Part shown: positions 55,333 through 63,710 of the stretch, piece by piece
Position numbering within the stretch: position 1 is the first letter of the stretch
Layout: each line of letters starts with the position of its first letter
DNA from: Lachnospiraceae bacterium
Lineage (GTDB): Bacteria > Bacillota > Clostridia > Lachnospirales > Lachnospiraceae
Reading direction: 5' to 3'
Assembly (NCBI GenBank): GCA_015057625.1
Contig: SVDZ01000014.1
Coordinates: forward strand, 1 to 64,000
DNA: 64,000 nucleotides
Notes under the pieces: generated by a model
Database searches by the model: none
Told to the model about the DNA's origin: nothing
Seen by the model: only the letters and a program-made list of their open reading frames with translations
Translations under genes and position numbers: made by a program

Positions 55333-55487
55333 AATAATAGTTCTGATTTTCAATCATACAAGCTTGAATAAAACACAAAATTACATATTTTTGAGTAGTT
55401 CACAATAAAAGAAGAAAGTGGTAAAATAAATATTATAAATTTTCTTACATTTCTTATGTGGAAAAGACTAGATCGGAGGTTATGACA

Positions 55488-56399
55488 ATGGAAGAAAAAA
55501 TAGTATTTACTTATTCACAGATGCTTGGATGGTTGGGATATATATCAAGTGAAATGAATGTCAGCCCGGAAAAAATTAAACTTCTCAATGCTTGCGGAAA
55601 GAGAAGGAACATTTTATCTGCCATTGCTACTCATAAGAGAGTACTTATTTTTGCGGATGAGACCAGAAAAGACATGCTTTACAAATGCTGGGAAGCAGGG
55701 TACGGAGAGTATGATGTCTGGTACGGAAAGGGTGTTGAGCCAAGCGAATTAAAGAAGGCAAAGATTCAGGATCTTATGGATAATGACATTAAAGAACCTA
55801 TGGTTTTTTATGTTGTAAATGAAAATACAAGAGAGTCCATGATATTTGGAATGAAGAATGAGAACTTTAGTGCAGGTTCTGTAAGATACGTAGGTCATGA
55901 GATAAGAGCGGTTATTATGAACAAGCTTGAGCTTGATGCATCTGATACAATCAGTATTGTCAGCGGAGAGAGTATTGTAATAGAAGCTTCTATGATGGCT
56001 TATGAGGGACTCATTATTGCTGTTGAAAGAGATAAGGGTTCTCTCAGATCTATGGAAGAAAATATCGAGAAGTTTGGAGTTCATAATGTTGAAATAGTTC
56101 AGGAAGTAACTCCTGAAGCATTCAGTAACTTTAAAGTGCCTAGACTTGCATTTATAGTTGCTACTAAGAGAAATATCGAGAGTGACATTATGAATTACCT
56201 CAAGATTAATCCTGAGATGAAATTTGTTATTTACACTTTAGAGTTAGATATTCTTTCGGATATCAAATATCTTCTCAATAAATATGGTGTTGAGGTGACA
56301 GAGGTAATGCAGATTTCTGTATCAAAAACAAATAATAACAGTGAGTTTGTTACACAGCCTACACCGTTTATTATTTCTGCACAGCCGATTAGTAAATAA
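55488..56399 (+). CDS. orphan CbiE/CbiT-like (CobL-like) protein
   Basis: 303 residues. The N-terminal half recalls CbiE (tetrapyrrole methylase: VLIFADETRKDML, GYGEYDVWYGKGVEPSELKKAKI, MVFYVVNEN). The C-terminal half recalls CbiT (IVSGESIVIEASMMAYEGLIIAVERDKGSLRSMEENIEKFGVHNVEIVQ). The glycine-rich SAM loop (DIGAGTG in true CbiT) is not intact, so catalysis is doubtful. No cobalamin gene is nearby. It sits just upstream of the Tad operon, separated by a terminator. ATG 55488 is eight bases after GGAGG. It may be an exapted, non-catalytic homologue. Confidence 0.55.
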   Translation: MEEKIVFTYSQMLGWLGYISSEMNVSPEKIKLLNACGKRRNILSAIATHKRVLIFADETRKDMLYKCWEAGYGEYDVWYGKGVEPSELKKAKIQDLMDNDIKEPMVFYVVNENTRESMIFGMKNENFSAGSVRYVGHEIRAVIMNKLELDASDTISIVSGESIVIEASMMAYEGLIIAVERDKGSLRSMEENIEKFGVHNVEIVQEVTPEAFSNFKVPRLAFIVATKRNIESDIMNYLKINPEMKFVIYTLELDILSDIKYLLNKYGVEVTEVMQISVSKTNNNSEFVTQPTPFIISAQPISK

Positions 56400-56431
56400 A
56401 TATATGAAGAACTAATCAAAATTAGTAAATT

Positions 56432-56478
56432 GAGACTGTTACATAAATAAATTTATGGACAGTCTCTATTTTTTTAAT
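56432..56478 (+). terminator. intrinsic terminator after CobL-like gene
   Basis: Stem GAGACTGT / ACAGTCTC (56432-56439, 56459-56466) followed by a T-rich run. It separates this gene from the Tad operon. Confidence 0.8.
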
Positions 56479-56626
56479 ATAAAATATTGACAACATAATA
56501 TATGAGTGATATATTGATGATACCTAACAAGTAACATAAAGTATATAGAATATAACGAAGTGATATTCTATCTTTCTGCATATCTTATGTTTTTTGTTAG
56601 AAAAATTAAAGAAGGAGGTATATTGG

Positions 56627-56800
56627 ATGGATGTATTTTTGCAGGAACATGGTAAAACCATTTTCGTAGCAGTTTGCATTTTGCTTTTGGTGGGTGTTGC
56701 ATATGCTGTAGGGCCGGTTATCAGTAAAGCTATCACAGGTGTTGTGACCGGATATACAGGCTCAGTGTCCTTTGATAGCGTAACGGGAATGATAAAGTAG
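56627..56800 (+). CDS. 57-residue pilin-like protein
   Basis: MDVFLQEHGKTIF, then a hydrophobic helix (VAVCILLLVGVAYAVGPVI) and a short polar tail. The size and helix fit a Flp/Tad-type major pilin in a Tad operon. The N-terminal LQEHG motif recurs as LEEHG in two proteins downstream (59371, 59519). AAGGAGG lies eight bases before the ATG. First gene of the operon, the usual place for an abundant pilin. Confidence 0.6.
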   Translation: MDVFLQEHGKTIFVAVCILLLVGVAYAVGPVISKAITGVVTGYTGSVSFDSVTGMIK

Positions 56801-56824
56801 GAGAAGTGATTAAGTAGGAGGAAT

Positions 56825-57841
56825 ATGAGAAAGCTAACATTACCGGATAGAATTTATGGGGATTTATTACCGTATTTGAAGAATGAAGAAATTACAGATA
56901 TCAATTATAGTCAGGCATTGTGGGTTAACGATTTGAATAGAGGAAGGTATAAAATTGAAGGGTTTAAGTTAGATAAGGTTTTTATTGAACAGTTTTATAC
57001 CAGAATCAGCAATCTTATGAATGCCCAGTTTAATAAAAATAATCCATTGCTTGAGGCTGAGACAGAAGGACTTCGCATATCGATATTACACGATTCAGTT
57101 ACAAATACCGGAGTGAGTATCAGCATCAGAAAAACTCCTGCAGTCAGAAGAATTAGCAGGAAGAGTATTTTAGAAAGTGATTATTGTCCTGAGGTAATTG
57201 ATACATTTATGGAGAATGCCATCAAGGCACACTGCACTGTAGTCGTTGGTGGACTTCCGGGAGTTGGAAAAACAGAATATGTTAAGTATCTCACTTCGTA
57301 CATACCGGCGTATGAAAGAGTATACACAATCGAAGACAACTTGGAACTTCGATATTCGAAAATATGGCCCGAAAAAGACTGTGTCGAGATTAAGGTTAGC
57401 GATACATTTGGATATTCCGATGCGCTCAAAGCGAGCAAACGTCAGCTTCCCACATGGGTTTTATTAGCGGAAGCAAGAGGTGAAGAAGTCAAATATCTTT
57501 TGGAAAATATATCTGCCGGTGTCCATTGCCTGACGACCATTCATTTAGATGATGTGTCGAAGATACCGGACAGAATGAGAAATATGGGGAGAAATGTCAA
57601 TGAGAACGATGTGTATTCATTTATAGACATTGGAGTTTCCCTCAAACAGATTGTCAGAGAAGACGAAAAAATTACACGAAAAGTGTACCAGGTAATGTGC
57701 ATGACCAGAGAAAATGACGAGAATAATAAGGTAATGATTTTTGAGGATGGTCAGCTCCTTACCAGGAATCTACCGAAGGATTTGATTAGAAAGTTTAAAC
57801 TTGCAGGGATTGATGATCCCTTTAAAAAAGTGAATAGTTAA
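56825..57841 (+). CDS. TadA/CpaF-type secretion ATPase
   Basis: 338 residues. VirB11-like ATPase: N-terminal domain ending in GVSISIRKTP, Walker A GGLPGVGKTE (~141), Asp box TIEDNLELRY, Walker B WVLLAEARGEEV (~211), His box AGVHCLTTIHLDDV. It powers assembly of Tad pili from the cytoplasm with the downstream membrane protein. Shorter than typical CpaF because it lacks an N-terminal extension. GGAGG lies upstream. Confidence 0.9.
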   Translation: MRKLTLPDRIYGDLLPYLKNEEITDINYSQALWVNDLNRGRYKIEGFKLDKVFIEQFYTRISNLMNAQFNKNNPLLEAETEGLRISILHDSVTNTGVSISIRKTPAVRRISRKSILESDYCPEVIDTFMENAIKAHCTVVVGGLPGVGKTEYVKYLTSYIPAYERVYTIEDNLELRYSKIWPEKDCVEIKVSDTFGYSDALKASKRQLPTWVLLAEARGEEVKYLLENISAGVHCLTTIHLDDVSKIPDRMRNMGRNVNENDVYSFIDIGVSLKQIVREDEKITRKVYQVMCMTRENDENNKVMIFEDGQLLTRNLPKDLIRKFKLAGIDDPFKKVNS

Positions 57842-57845
57842 AATT

Positions 57846-57869
57846 GTGCCGGTTAAATCTGCCGGCACA
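57846..57869 (+). promoter_or_regulatory. hairpin between tadA-like and tadB/C-like genes
   Basis: Stem GTGCCGG / CCGGCAC with an 8-base loop in the 56-bp intergenic gap, followed by ATATTTTACTG rather than a clean T-run. It may be an attenuator or mRNA-processing site adjusting the ratio of ATPase to downstream proteins. Confidence 0.45.
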
Positions 57870-57897
57870 TATTTTACTGTTGAGTCGAGAGGTATAT

Positions 57898-59262
57898 ATG
57901 AAGAGAAAAATAATGGGAATGTCCGATGAGGAAAAAAGACAGTTCTTAAAGAGGACAATTGGGGTTGTTTTAGTATCTGTTATTGTAGGTTGTATTTACA
58001 GTTTGAAATTGTGGGGGATTATTATTTGCTGTATTTTCACCATGTCAGTTTTGCCCTTCTATTACAAAATAAATATTAAAAGAATATGGCACAGAAGACG
58101 TTTTGAAAGTGTGAATTTATATATGGAGCAAATGCTCTATTCGTTTAAGAAAAGGCCTAAAATCAGAGAGGCGCTGATAGATGCATCAAAGACATGTGAT
58201 AGTCTGGTTAAAGAAATAATTGAGGAAATAATTGTAAATATAGATTCTAAAATGAATGACAGGATATATGAAGATTCTCTGAAAATAATAGAGGAGGAAT
58301 ATCCATGTAAAAGATTGATTTCCATGCATGATTTTATGAAGAAAATTGAAAAGCAGGGTGGGGAATATGAATTTTATCTAGACGTATTGCTAAAGGATAT
58401 TAAGGCATGGAATGACAGAACGAAACTTTTCATGAATGAAGTGGAAAGAATAAAAAGGAATGTGCTGATTTCTATAGGAGCAACCATGCTGACATGTGCA
58501 GTGATGTCACACCTTATTCCTAGTGATTACTCTTATGCGGATAATGTTGTTTATCAGATTTCCACTATTGTCATGCTCGTATTTATGGAAGTGATTTATT
58601 TGTTTGTCGCAAACAGATTGAATTATGATTGGGTCGCTGAGGAGAGTGGAGTGACGCCTGAAATTATTGACAGATACTACAGCATTGTTTTAGAGGAGAA
58701 ACACGACAGAGGTGAATTGGGAGTTCCGTCGCATTTAAATGGAATTAAAAGAAGTAATTATAAGACTGCAAAGAAGAAAATAGAAAAGGAGATTAGGAAG
58801 CAATTCCCTGAGTGGTTGAGAGATGTGGCAATCAATCTTCAGACAGAGACAGTCCAGTCGGCTATAGAAAATTCTTTTGACAGTGCACCTTATGTTATGA
58901 AGGAGCCTATTAGGAGGATGTTGTTGGATTTTGAGGAGTATCCAATAGGGATAGAACCATATGATTATTTTCTGATGTATTTTGATGTGCCTGAAATAAA
59001 GTCATCAATGAAGATGCTTTACAGCATCAGTGAACTTGGAAAAGAAGAAGCGGATATACAGATTGGATCGGTTATTGACAGAAATATAATTTTGGAGAAT
59101 CAGGCGGAAGGAATTAAAAATAAGGACAAAATCGGAGCTTTTGCATTTTTATCTGCAATTCCTATGCTGGTTGGGGTACTCAAAATAATGATAGATATGT
59201 TGCTTATGATAATGGTTTTTACAGCAGCGATTAGTAATGTGCTTGCTACGAAAGGAATGTAG
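57898..59262 (+). CDS. TadB/TadC-like type II secretion F-domain membrane protein
   Basis: 454 residues. Two N-terminal transmembrane helices (~18-58), a cytoplasmic helical domain, a second pair near the middle (~195-240) and a pair at the C terminus (~405-450, FAFLSAIPMLVGVLKIMIDMLLMIMVF). This is the T2SF arrangement of the inner-membrane platform of Tad pili, apparently combining the roles of TadB and TadC in one chain. ATG 57898 follows GAGAGG; an upstream start at 57844 overlaps the hairpin and lacks a binding site. Confidence 0.75.
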   Translation: MKRKIMGMSDEEKRQFLKRTIGVVLVSVIVGCIYSLKLWGIIICCIFTMSVLPFYYKINIKRIWHRRRFESVNLYMEQMLYSFKKRPKIREALIDASKTCDSLVKEIIEEIIVNIDSKMNDRIYEDSLKIIEEEYPCKRLISMHDFMKKIEKQGGEYEFYLDVLLKDIKAWNDRTKLFMNEVERIKRNVLISIGATMLTCAVMSHLIPSDYSYADNVVYQISTIVMLVFMEVIYLFVANRLNYDWVAEESGVTPEIIDRYYSIVLEEKHDRGELGVPSHLNGIKRSNYKTAKKKIEKEIRKQFPEWLRDVAINLQTETVQSAIENSFDSAPYVMKEPIRRMLLDFEEYPIGIEPYDYFLMYFDVPEIKSSMKMLYSISELGKEEADIQIGSVIDRNIILENQAEGIKNKDKIGAFAFLSAIPMLVGVLKIMIDMLLMIMVFTAAISNVLATKGM

Positions 59263-59367
59263 ATGAAAACAGTTATGATTCAATTGGGAGAAATGATTAT
59301 TATAGGAGTCATTTTTATTTTTATATGCAGTGCATTTAAAGATTTAATGTACAAAATGGGGGTGTAA
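59263..59367 (+). CDS. 34-residue membrane peptide in Tad operon
   Basis: The ATG directly follows the TAG stop of the preceding gene. It encodes MKTVMIQLGEMIIIGVIFIF followed by a short polar tail (MYKMGV end), a single hydrophobic helix. Coupled translation and position suggest a minor pilin-like or assembly peptide. Too short for family assignment. Confidence 0.5.
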   Translation: MKTVMIQLGEMIIIGVIFIFICSAFKDLMYKMGV

Positions 59368-59370
59368 CTT

Positions 59371-59505
59371 ATGGAGGAAATATTAGAGGAACACGGTGAA
59401 GTGATTATTCCTGCCCTGACAGGTTTACTTTTTATTTCAATGACTTTTATGATTGTAAAAGTACTTGCAAATGTGCAGATGGTAGAACTTGAAAGGTTGC
59501 TGTGA
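59371..59505 (+). CDS. 44-residue LEEHG-type pilin-like peptide
   Basis: MEEILEEHGEVIIPALTGL followed by a hydrophobic helix (LLFISMTFMIVKVLA) and a short polar end. It shares the LEEHG start with the proteins at 56627 and 59519. GGGGGTG lies just upstream within the preceding stop region. Probably a minor pilin-like subunit. Confidence 0.55.
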   Translation: MEEILEEHGEVIIPALTGLLFISMTFMIVKVLANVQMVELERLL

Positions 59506-59518
59506 GAGAGGATATAAA

Positions 59519-59917
59519 ATGAATAATATATTGGAAGAACATGGAGATGCGGTTAAGTGTGCGCTGGTCAGTCTGATAGTAATGACTTTTATCTTGGCCT
59601 CCGTAAAATGTATGAATTCATGGTTGCCGATTTTTGATGTGGGGTATTATTATCACAATGATGAAGCTGCAATAGGATATGAAAAATATAAGCCTGTAAT
59701 CACGGTAGATTATGCAGTGTATGTAGATAAAGGAAGTATTTTTTCTGTGTTTGATTATGTGACTGTGAAGGATTTTGACGGTGCCGATATTTCTCATTTG
59801 GCATCAGTGGAGGGGACGATTGATACGAGTAAAGAAGGACTACAGTACGTCCGGGTGTCGGTTAAAAATGAAAAGGGATACAGTGCAAGTAAAAAAATAA
59901 ATATTTTGGTTGAATAG
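59519..59917 (+). CDS. LEEHG-type pilin with Ig-like C-terminal domain
   Basis: 132 residues: MNNILEEHGDAVKCALV, hydrophobic helix (~13-35), then a surface domain (~55-132) resembling DUF5011/Ig-like folds (KPVITVDYAVYVDKGSIF, EGTIDTSKEGLQYVRVSVKN). It combines the shared LEEHG head with an exposed domain, as expected for a minor or tip pilin. ATG 59519 follows AGAGGAT. Confidence 0.6.
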   Translation: MNNILEEHGDAVKCALVSLIVMTFILASVKCMNSWLPIFDVGYYYHNDEAAIGYEKYKPVITVDYAVYVDKGSIFSVFDYVTVKDFDGADISHLASVEGTIDTSKEGLQYVRVSVKNEKGYSASKKINILVE

Positions 59918-59932
59918 GAGGTGTGTGCAGAA

Positions 59933-60274
59933 ATGAAGTTAGCAGTAGAAACTTTTACCACAATTATAGTTGTCACAATATCCTGCATTTTGCTTTCATC
60001 TATGGTAAGTGTTGCTGCGCAGGAATCGGATGCAAGAGAATTCTTTAATGTGGCAAGATGCGACATAGAAAATAGTGAATACGATAATTTAGTTATTGAA
60101 AACTGTATAAATGAAGCAAAAAGCAGAGGGTATAAGCTTGAAGTGGAGGATGTTTCGGTATCGGAAAAGAAGAGTACATTTATGACTATGTATTATGAAG
60201 TGGTTCTTCCTATTCACAAAATTGTAGGTGTAAGCAGCGTGTCGAAAGGAAGGATACAAGGATATGCGAGATAG
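59933..60274 (+). CDS. TadE-like pseudopilin
   Basis: 113 residues with an N-terminal helix (AVETFTTIIVVTISCILLSSMVSVAA, including a Glu near its start as in type IV pilins) and a soluble beta/alpha domain (RCDIENSEYDNLVIENC...VVLPIHKIVG). Tentatively TadE/DUF4320-like. TAGGAGG lies upstream, and the 3' end overlaps the next gene by 11 bp. Confidence 0.55.
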   Translation: MKLAVETFTTIIVVTISCILLSSMVSVAAQESDAREFFNVARCDIENSEYDNLVIENCINEAKSRGYKLEVEDVSVSEKKSTFMTMYYEVVLPIHKIVGVSSVSKGRIQGYAR

Positions 60275-62780
60275 AAAGAATATAGTTTACGGATTGTTCT
60301 GTTGTCTGTTGTTGATTTGTTTTTGTTCTGTTTCCAAAATAGAAGATGTTTATGCGGAATTAAAAGGGGAGGGATCAAATAGCAATCCTTATGAAGTGAG
60401 CGAGTATGCAGATTTGAAAGATTCATTAACTACCAAAAAGAGAAAAGATAAAACTACGTATATCAAGATATGCAATAATATTGCTATTAAAAATGTAATA
60501 AAAGTTGAAGACGGAGATTTTATTATTTATTCGAACAAAGATTATAGCATCTGCAAAAGTACGGGAAAAGATGATGAGATAAACGAAAAGGGAGGATACA
60601 AATATTGTATTCATGTAGGTAAAGATGATAAAACAAGCCTTGTAATAGGGGATAGAGGAGATGGTGTGATAACTCTGAACGGAAACAGGGGTTATTACGA
60701 AAAAAATAAAGTTCAGTCTTCGGGTTGGATGTTTGTCGGAACTAATGGAACGGTAACTTTAGGTAGTAAAGTAAAAGCTAAAAATATGATTAACAATAAG
60801 AATGAAAGGCAAACATCAAACTTTACCGTAAAAGGCAAACTGATATTGTACTGTGAAATTACTAACTGCAAGGCACTTAATGGCGGGGCTGTTTCCGTTA
60901 TCGATGGAGGAAATCTTTGCATTAATAAAGGAACTGTTATCAGTGAGTGTAACGCAGTAACTGAGGGAGGCGCAGTTTTTATTAAAGGAAAAGCCAGTTT
61001 GACTATGACGGATGGAACCATAAGAAACAATAGCGCAGGAGAAGAAGGCGGCGGAATATTTGTGTCAGATGAAAAGGCTGAAGCTGAAATAAAAGGAGGA
61101 TTAATTAGCAGCAATACTTCCGGTAATTCTTCAGGAGGTATTTTTTCAGGATACGGAGCGAAACTGATTATAGGAAGTAATGGTAATGGACCGGAAATTA
61201 GCAATAACAGCGCAGGAGGAAGTGGCGGCGGAATTAAATGTAACGGTGGCGAGGGCGACGATTCCGGCGGAATAACTTACATATATGGCGGCTATGTTAT
61301 AAACAATAAAAGCGGTAAAAACGGTGGCGGAATTTCGGTGGGAAATCCCGGTAAGAACGGAATTGGAAAATTCCATATGGAGAATGCCAAAGTGTGTGGG
61401 AATAACGCAAAGAAGAACGGTGGCGGGATATGGATATACAAAGATAACGCAGGGATTAGCGGAGAAGTATCTTTAAATAATAATAGCGTGGAAGATAATT
61501 CTGCCGACGAAAAAGGCGGAGGTGTTTACGTGAACTGCTATATCTCAATGACCGGATGTGACATAAAGAGTAATCGCGCAAAGGCTTCAGGTGGAGGAAT
61601 TTACATAGCGTCTCTCGGAAGAGTTACAGCTTTAAGTGGAAAAATTAGTGACAACAAATCTGATGATTTGGGGAATGGTGTTTATGTGGAGGGATTAATT
61701 CGAATTGGAAACAGCCTGTTTGTAGGAGGCGGTGACATTATTTATTTGTTTACGGGCAAATATGTTGAAGTGATACAAATTTTTAATTATAACTCCGACA
61801 GGTATTTCAATGTTGATTCTAAGGAGAAGGCATTGGGAACAAAACTGATTCTTGTGAGTGCCACAAATATCACTTCTGAATATCTGCTTTACGGGAATAA
61901 TATGGGCGAAGAAAATGAAGTAAAAGGTGTTGTGGTTGCAAAAAGAATCGGCCATACATCTCTTTCGGGAAACCTGAGACTTAGGTCATGTAACAGCATT
62001 GGCGGAGGTATTGAAAAGTGGATTTGGATTTCAAGACCATATAATGTAAAATACATGAAAAATATAGAAGTAAGCGTAGATAACATGCCTTTAGACCAAT
62101 ATATTTTTTACGGTGAGAGCATAAATTTGCCCGATGTTATTCCGTCTGCAAATGACTATGAAATTGTATCCGGAAAAATGTGGAATACCAGAGAAGATGG
62201 AAGCGGCACTGTTTATAAACCGGGATCGAAATATTCTCAGAGCAGTGATATTACTCTGTATGCAATATGGAAACGAAAACTGGTTTTGAGTCTGCGGGTT
62301 AAAAACAGATATTTCTTAGTGGGGCAAAAGGTTAATATTGATGAGTCGGAAATAGTGAGGAAAGTTACGGCTTTCGATAACTTGGGTAAAGAGAACAAAT
62401 ATAAAATATATATTAATTGGATTGAAAAAGTATATGATAACGGTACGGTTAAAAGAGTGACGGAAAAAAAGGAATTATCAACAGTTGTAAATAGAAACAC
62501 AACGGGCAAGTACAATGTGAAAGTTCATGTCATTAACAATGAGTATGGAAAGGTGGCAACTGCTGAATTTGTAATAAAAGTGCTCAGACCTCAAAATGAT
62601 CAAAAAATCAGATTTATTGAAGAAAGATTTTTTAGTAGTATTAACGGAAATTCCACATGGAAAACTAATCAAAATAATAGGAAATTATTGGAAGAGGTAC
62701 TTAGGAAAGATGCAATAGCAGAAAGTGAATATGATTTTGATAAATATGAGATAGCTGAAAAGAGAGGTGGGGGCCATTAA
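60264..62780 (+). CDS. large secreted glycine-rich repeat protein, putative pilus-associated adhesin
   Basis: 838 residues. A signal peptide (~1-31, LFCCLLLICFCSVSK...VYA) precedes ~100-560, which contains many NNSAGEEGGGIFV-, SGGIFSG-, GGSGGGIKC- and NGGGISV-like units. This is the GG[GA][IV]/NN.A pattern of right-handed beta-helix or chlamydial Pmp-like surface proteins. An InlB-type B-repeat follows near 640-685 (GSKYSQSSDITLYAIWKR), then an Ig-like region to ~785. Its start overlaps the TadE-like gene and its end overlaps the next pilin-like gene, tying it to the pilus operon. Role as adhesin is inference. Confidence 0.7.
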   Translation: MRDRKNIVYGLFCCLLLICFCSVSKIEDVYAELKGEGSNSNPYEVSEYADLKDSLTTKKRKDKTTYIKICNNIAIKNVIKVEDGDFIIYSNKDYSICKSTGKDDEINEKGGYKYCIHVGKDDKTSLVIGDRGDGVITLNGNRGYYEKNKVQSSGWMFVGTNGTVTLGSKVKAKNMINNKNERQTSNFTVKGKLILYCEITNCKALNGGAVSVIDGGNLCINKGTVISECNAVTEGGAVFIKGKASLTMTDGTIRNNSAGEEGGGIFVSDEKAEAEIKGGLISSNTSGNSSGGIFSGYGAKLIIGSNGNGPEISNNSAGGSGGGIKCNGGEGDDSGGITYIYGGYVINNKSGKNGGGISVGNPGKNGIGKFHMENAKVCGNNAKKNGGGIWIYKDNAGISGEVSLNNNSVEDNSADEKGGGVYVNCYISMTGCDIKSNRAKASGGGIYIASLGRVTALSGKISDNKSDDLGNGVYVEGLIRIGNSLFVGGGDIIYLFTGKYVEVIQIFNYNSDRYFNVDSKEKALGTKLILVSATNITSEYLLYGNNMGEENEVKGVVVAKRIGHTSLSGNLRLRSCNSIGGGIEKWIWISRPYNVKYMKNIEVSVDNMPLDQYIFYGESINLPDVIPSANDYEIVSGKMWNTREDGSGTVYKPGSKYSQSSDITLYAIWKRKLVLSLRVKNRYFLVGQKVNIDESEIVRKVTAFDNLGKENKYKIYINWIEKVYDNGTVKRVTEKKELSTVVNRNTTGKYNVKVHVINNEYGKVATAEFVIKVLRPQNDQKIRFIEERFFSSINGNSTWKTNQNNRKLLEEVLRKDAIAESEYDFDKYEIAEKRGGGH

Positions 62781-63141
62781 GCAGGTTATAGTGTGTATCG
62801 GTTTTTTGTCAGTTGTTATAATGTGTGGAATAACAATCATTAATATAGATTCAAAGATGATAAGAAGAGATGAACTGGAAAACGCGGTGGCGGTGTCATG
62901 TAAAAATACCATCACAAAAATGACTGAAGAAAAAGGAATAACAGAATCCAAAAAAGCAGAAAGTGAGTTTATTAATGACCTCTTTCTAAATATTGAGAGT
63001 GATTCAGATAATATAAATATCAAATTCTACGGAGTGGATTGTAAGAGGGGACTCTTGTCAGTGGGAGTGACGGAAAAATATAAAAATCTTCTTGGAAAAA
63101 CAGTGGAGTTGTATGTTAAAAGAACCGTAATATTGCAGTAG
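62767..63141 (+). CDS. small single-span protein, pilin-like
   Basis: 124 residues starting at GTG (62767), which overlaps the previous gene by 14 bp. One N-terminal hydrophobic helix (VIVCIGFLSVVIMCGITII), then a polar domain ending in VELYVKRTVIL. Resembles TadE/TadF-type minor subunits by layout only. Last gene of the Tad operon. Confidence 0.5.
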   Translation: MGAIKQVIVCIGFLSVVIMCGITIINIDSKMIRRDELENAVAVSCKNTITKMTEEKGITESKKAESEFINDLFLNIESDSDNINIKFYGVDCKRGLLSVGVTEKYKNLLGKTVELYVKRTVILQ

Positions 63142-63226
63142 TATAGAAGTGTGAGAGCAAGGCGTTCTTGAACTGATTTGGAGTTCTGCTTGTATAATAT
63201 AGTTTTGAAATATTTTGTTACACAAT

Positions 63227-63265
63227 AAAAGGATGTTGCTCATGATAACGCAACATCCTTTTATA
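63227..63265. terminator. bidirectional terminator, Tad operon / mscL
   Basis: A 13-bp stem AAAAGGATGTTGC / GCAACATCCTTTT with a 10-base loop, between convergent genes. Confidence 0.9.
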
Positions 63266-63289
63266 TATAACATTAGTATTTGGATTATA

Positions 63290-63685
63290 TTATTTTACGT
63301 CTGCAACATCTGATGTACAATGTGGACATTTAACAGCTTTGATGTTGATTTTAGATAAGCAATATGGACATTCTTTCTCTGTAGGATCAACAACTTCTTC
63401 TTTCTTAAATTTGTTTGCTGCTTTAACGATAAGAAATACAGCAAATGCAATAATTAAGAATGAGATGATTGCATTGATTAATTTGCCGTACTCGATGCCA
63501 CGCCAAGTAAGTTGGTCAAATTTAAGGTCGCCGCTTGGAGTAAAGGCGGTTATAGCCTGTGTAAGTGCAACAACAAATGCGTTGACAATTTCACCGAATG
63601 CTCCACCGATGATTACGCCGACTGCCATATCAAGTACGTTACCTTTTGAAATGAATTCTTTGAATTCGCCGAAAAATCCCTTCAT
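63290..63685 (-). CDS. mscL: large-conductance mechanosensitive channel with zinc-ribbon tail
   Basis: 131 residues. Canonical MscL start (MKGFFGEFKEFISKGNVLDMAVGVIIGGAFGEIVNAFV), first helix ~15-45, second helix ~70-92 (INAIISFLIIAFAVFLIV). The C terminus carries a zinc ribbon (CPYCLSKINIKAVKCPHC) instead of the usual short amphipathic bundle only. It opens under hypo-osmotic shock to release solutes. The ribbon may bind zinc or a partner; function unknown. Confidence 0.9.
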   Translation of the reverse strand: MKGFFGEFKEFISKGNVLDMAVGVIIGGAFGEIVNAFVVALTQAITAFTPSGDLKFDQLTWRGIEYGKLINAIISFLIIAFAVFLIVKAANKFKKEEVVDPTEKECPYCLSKINIKAVKCPHCTSDVADVK

Positions 63686-63710
63686 TTTTAATACCTTCTT
63701 TCGTTTTAAA

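Noticed and set aside
55488..56399. Functional cobalamin biosynthesis gene
   Set aside because: No other corrin gene nearby, and the SAM-binding glycine loop is not recognisable.
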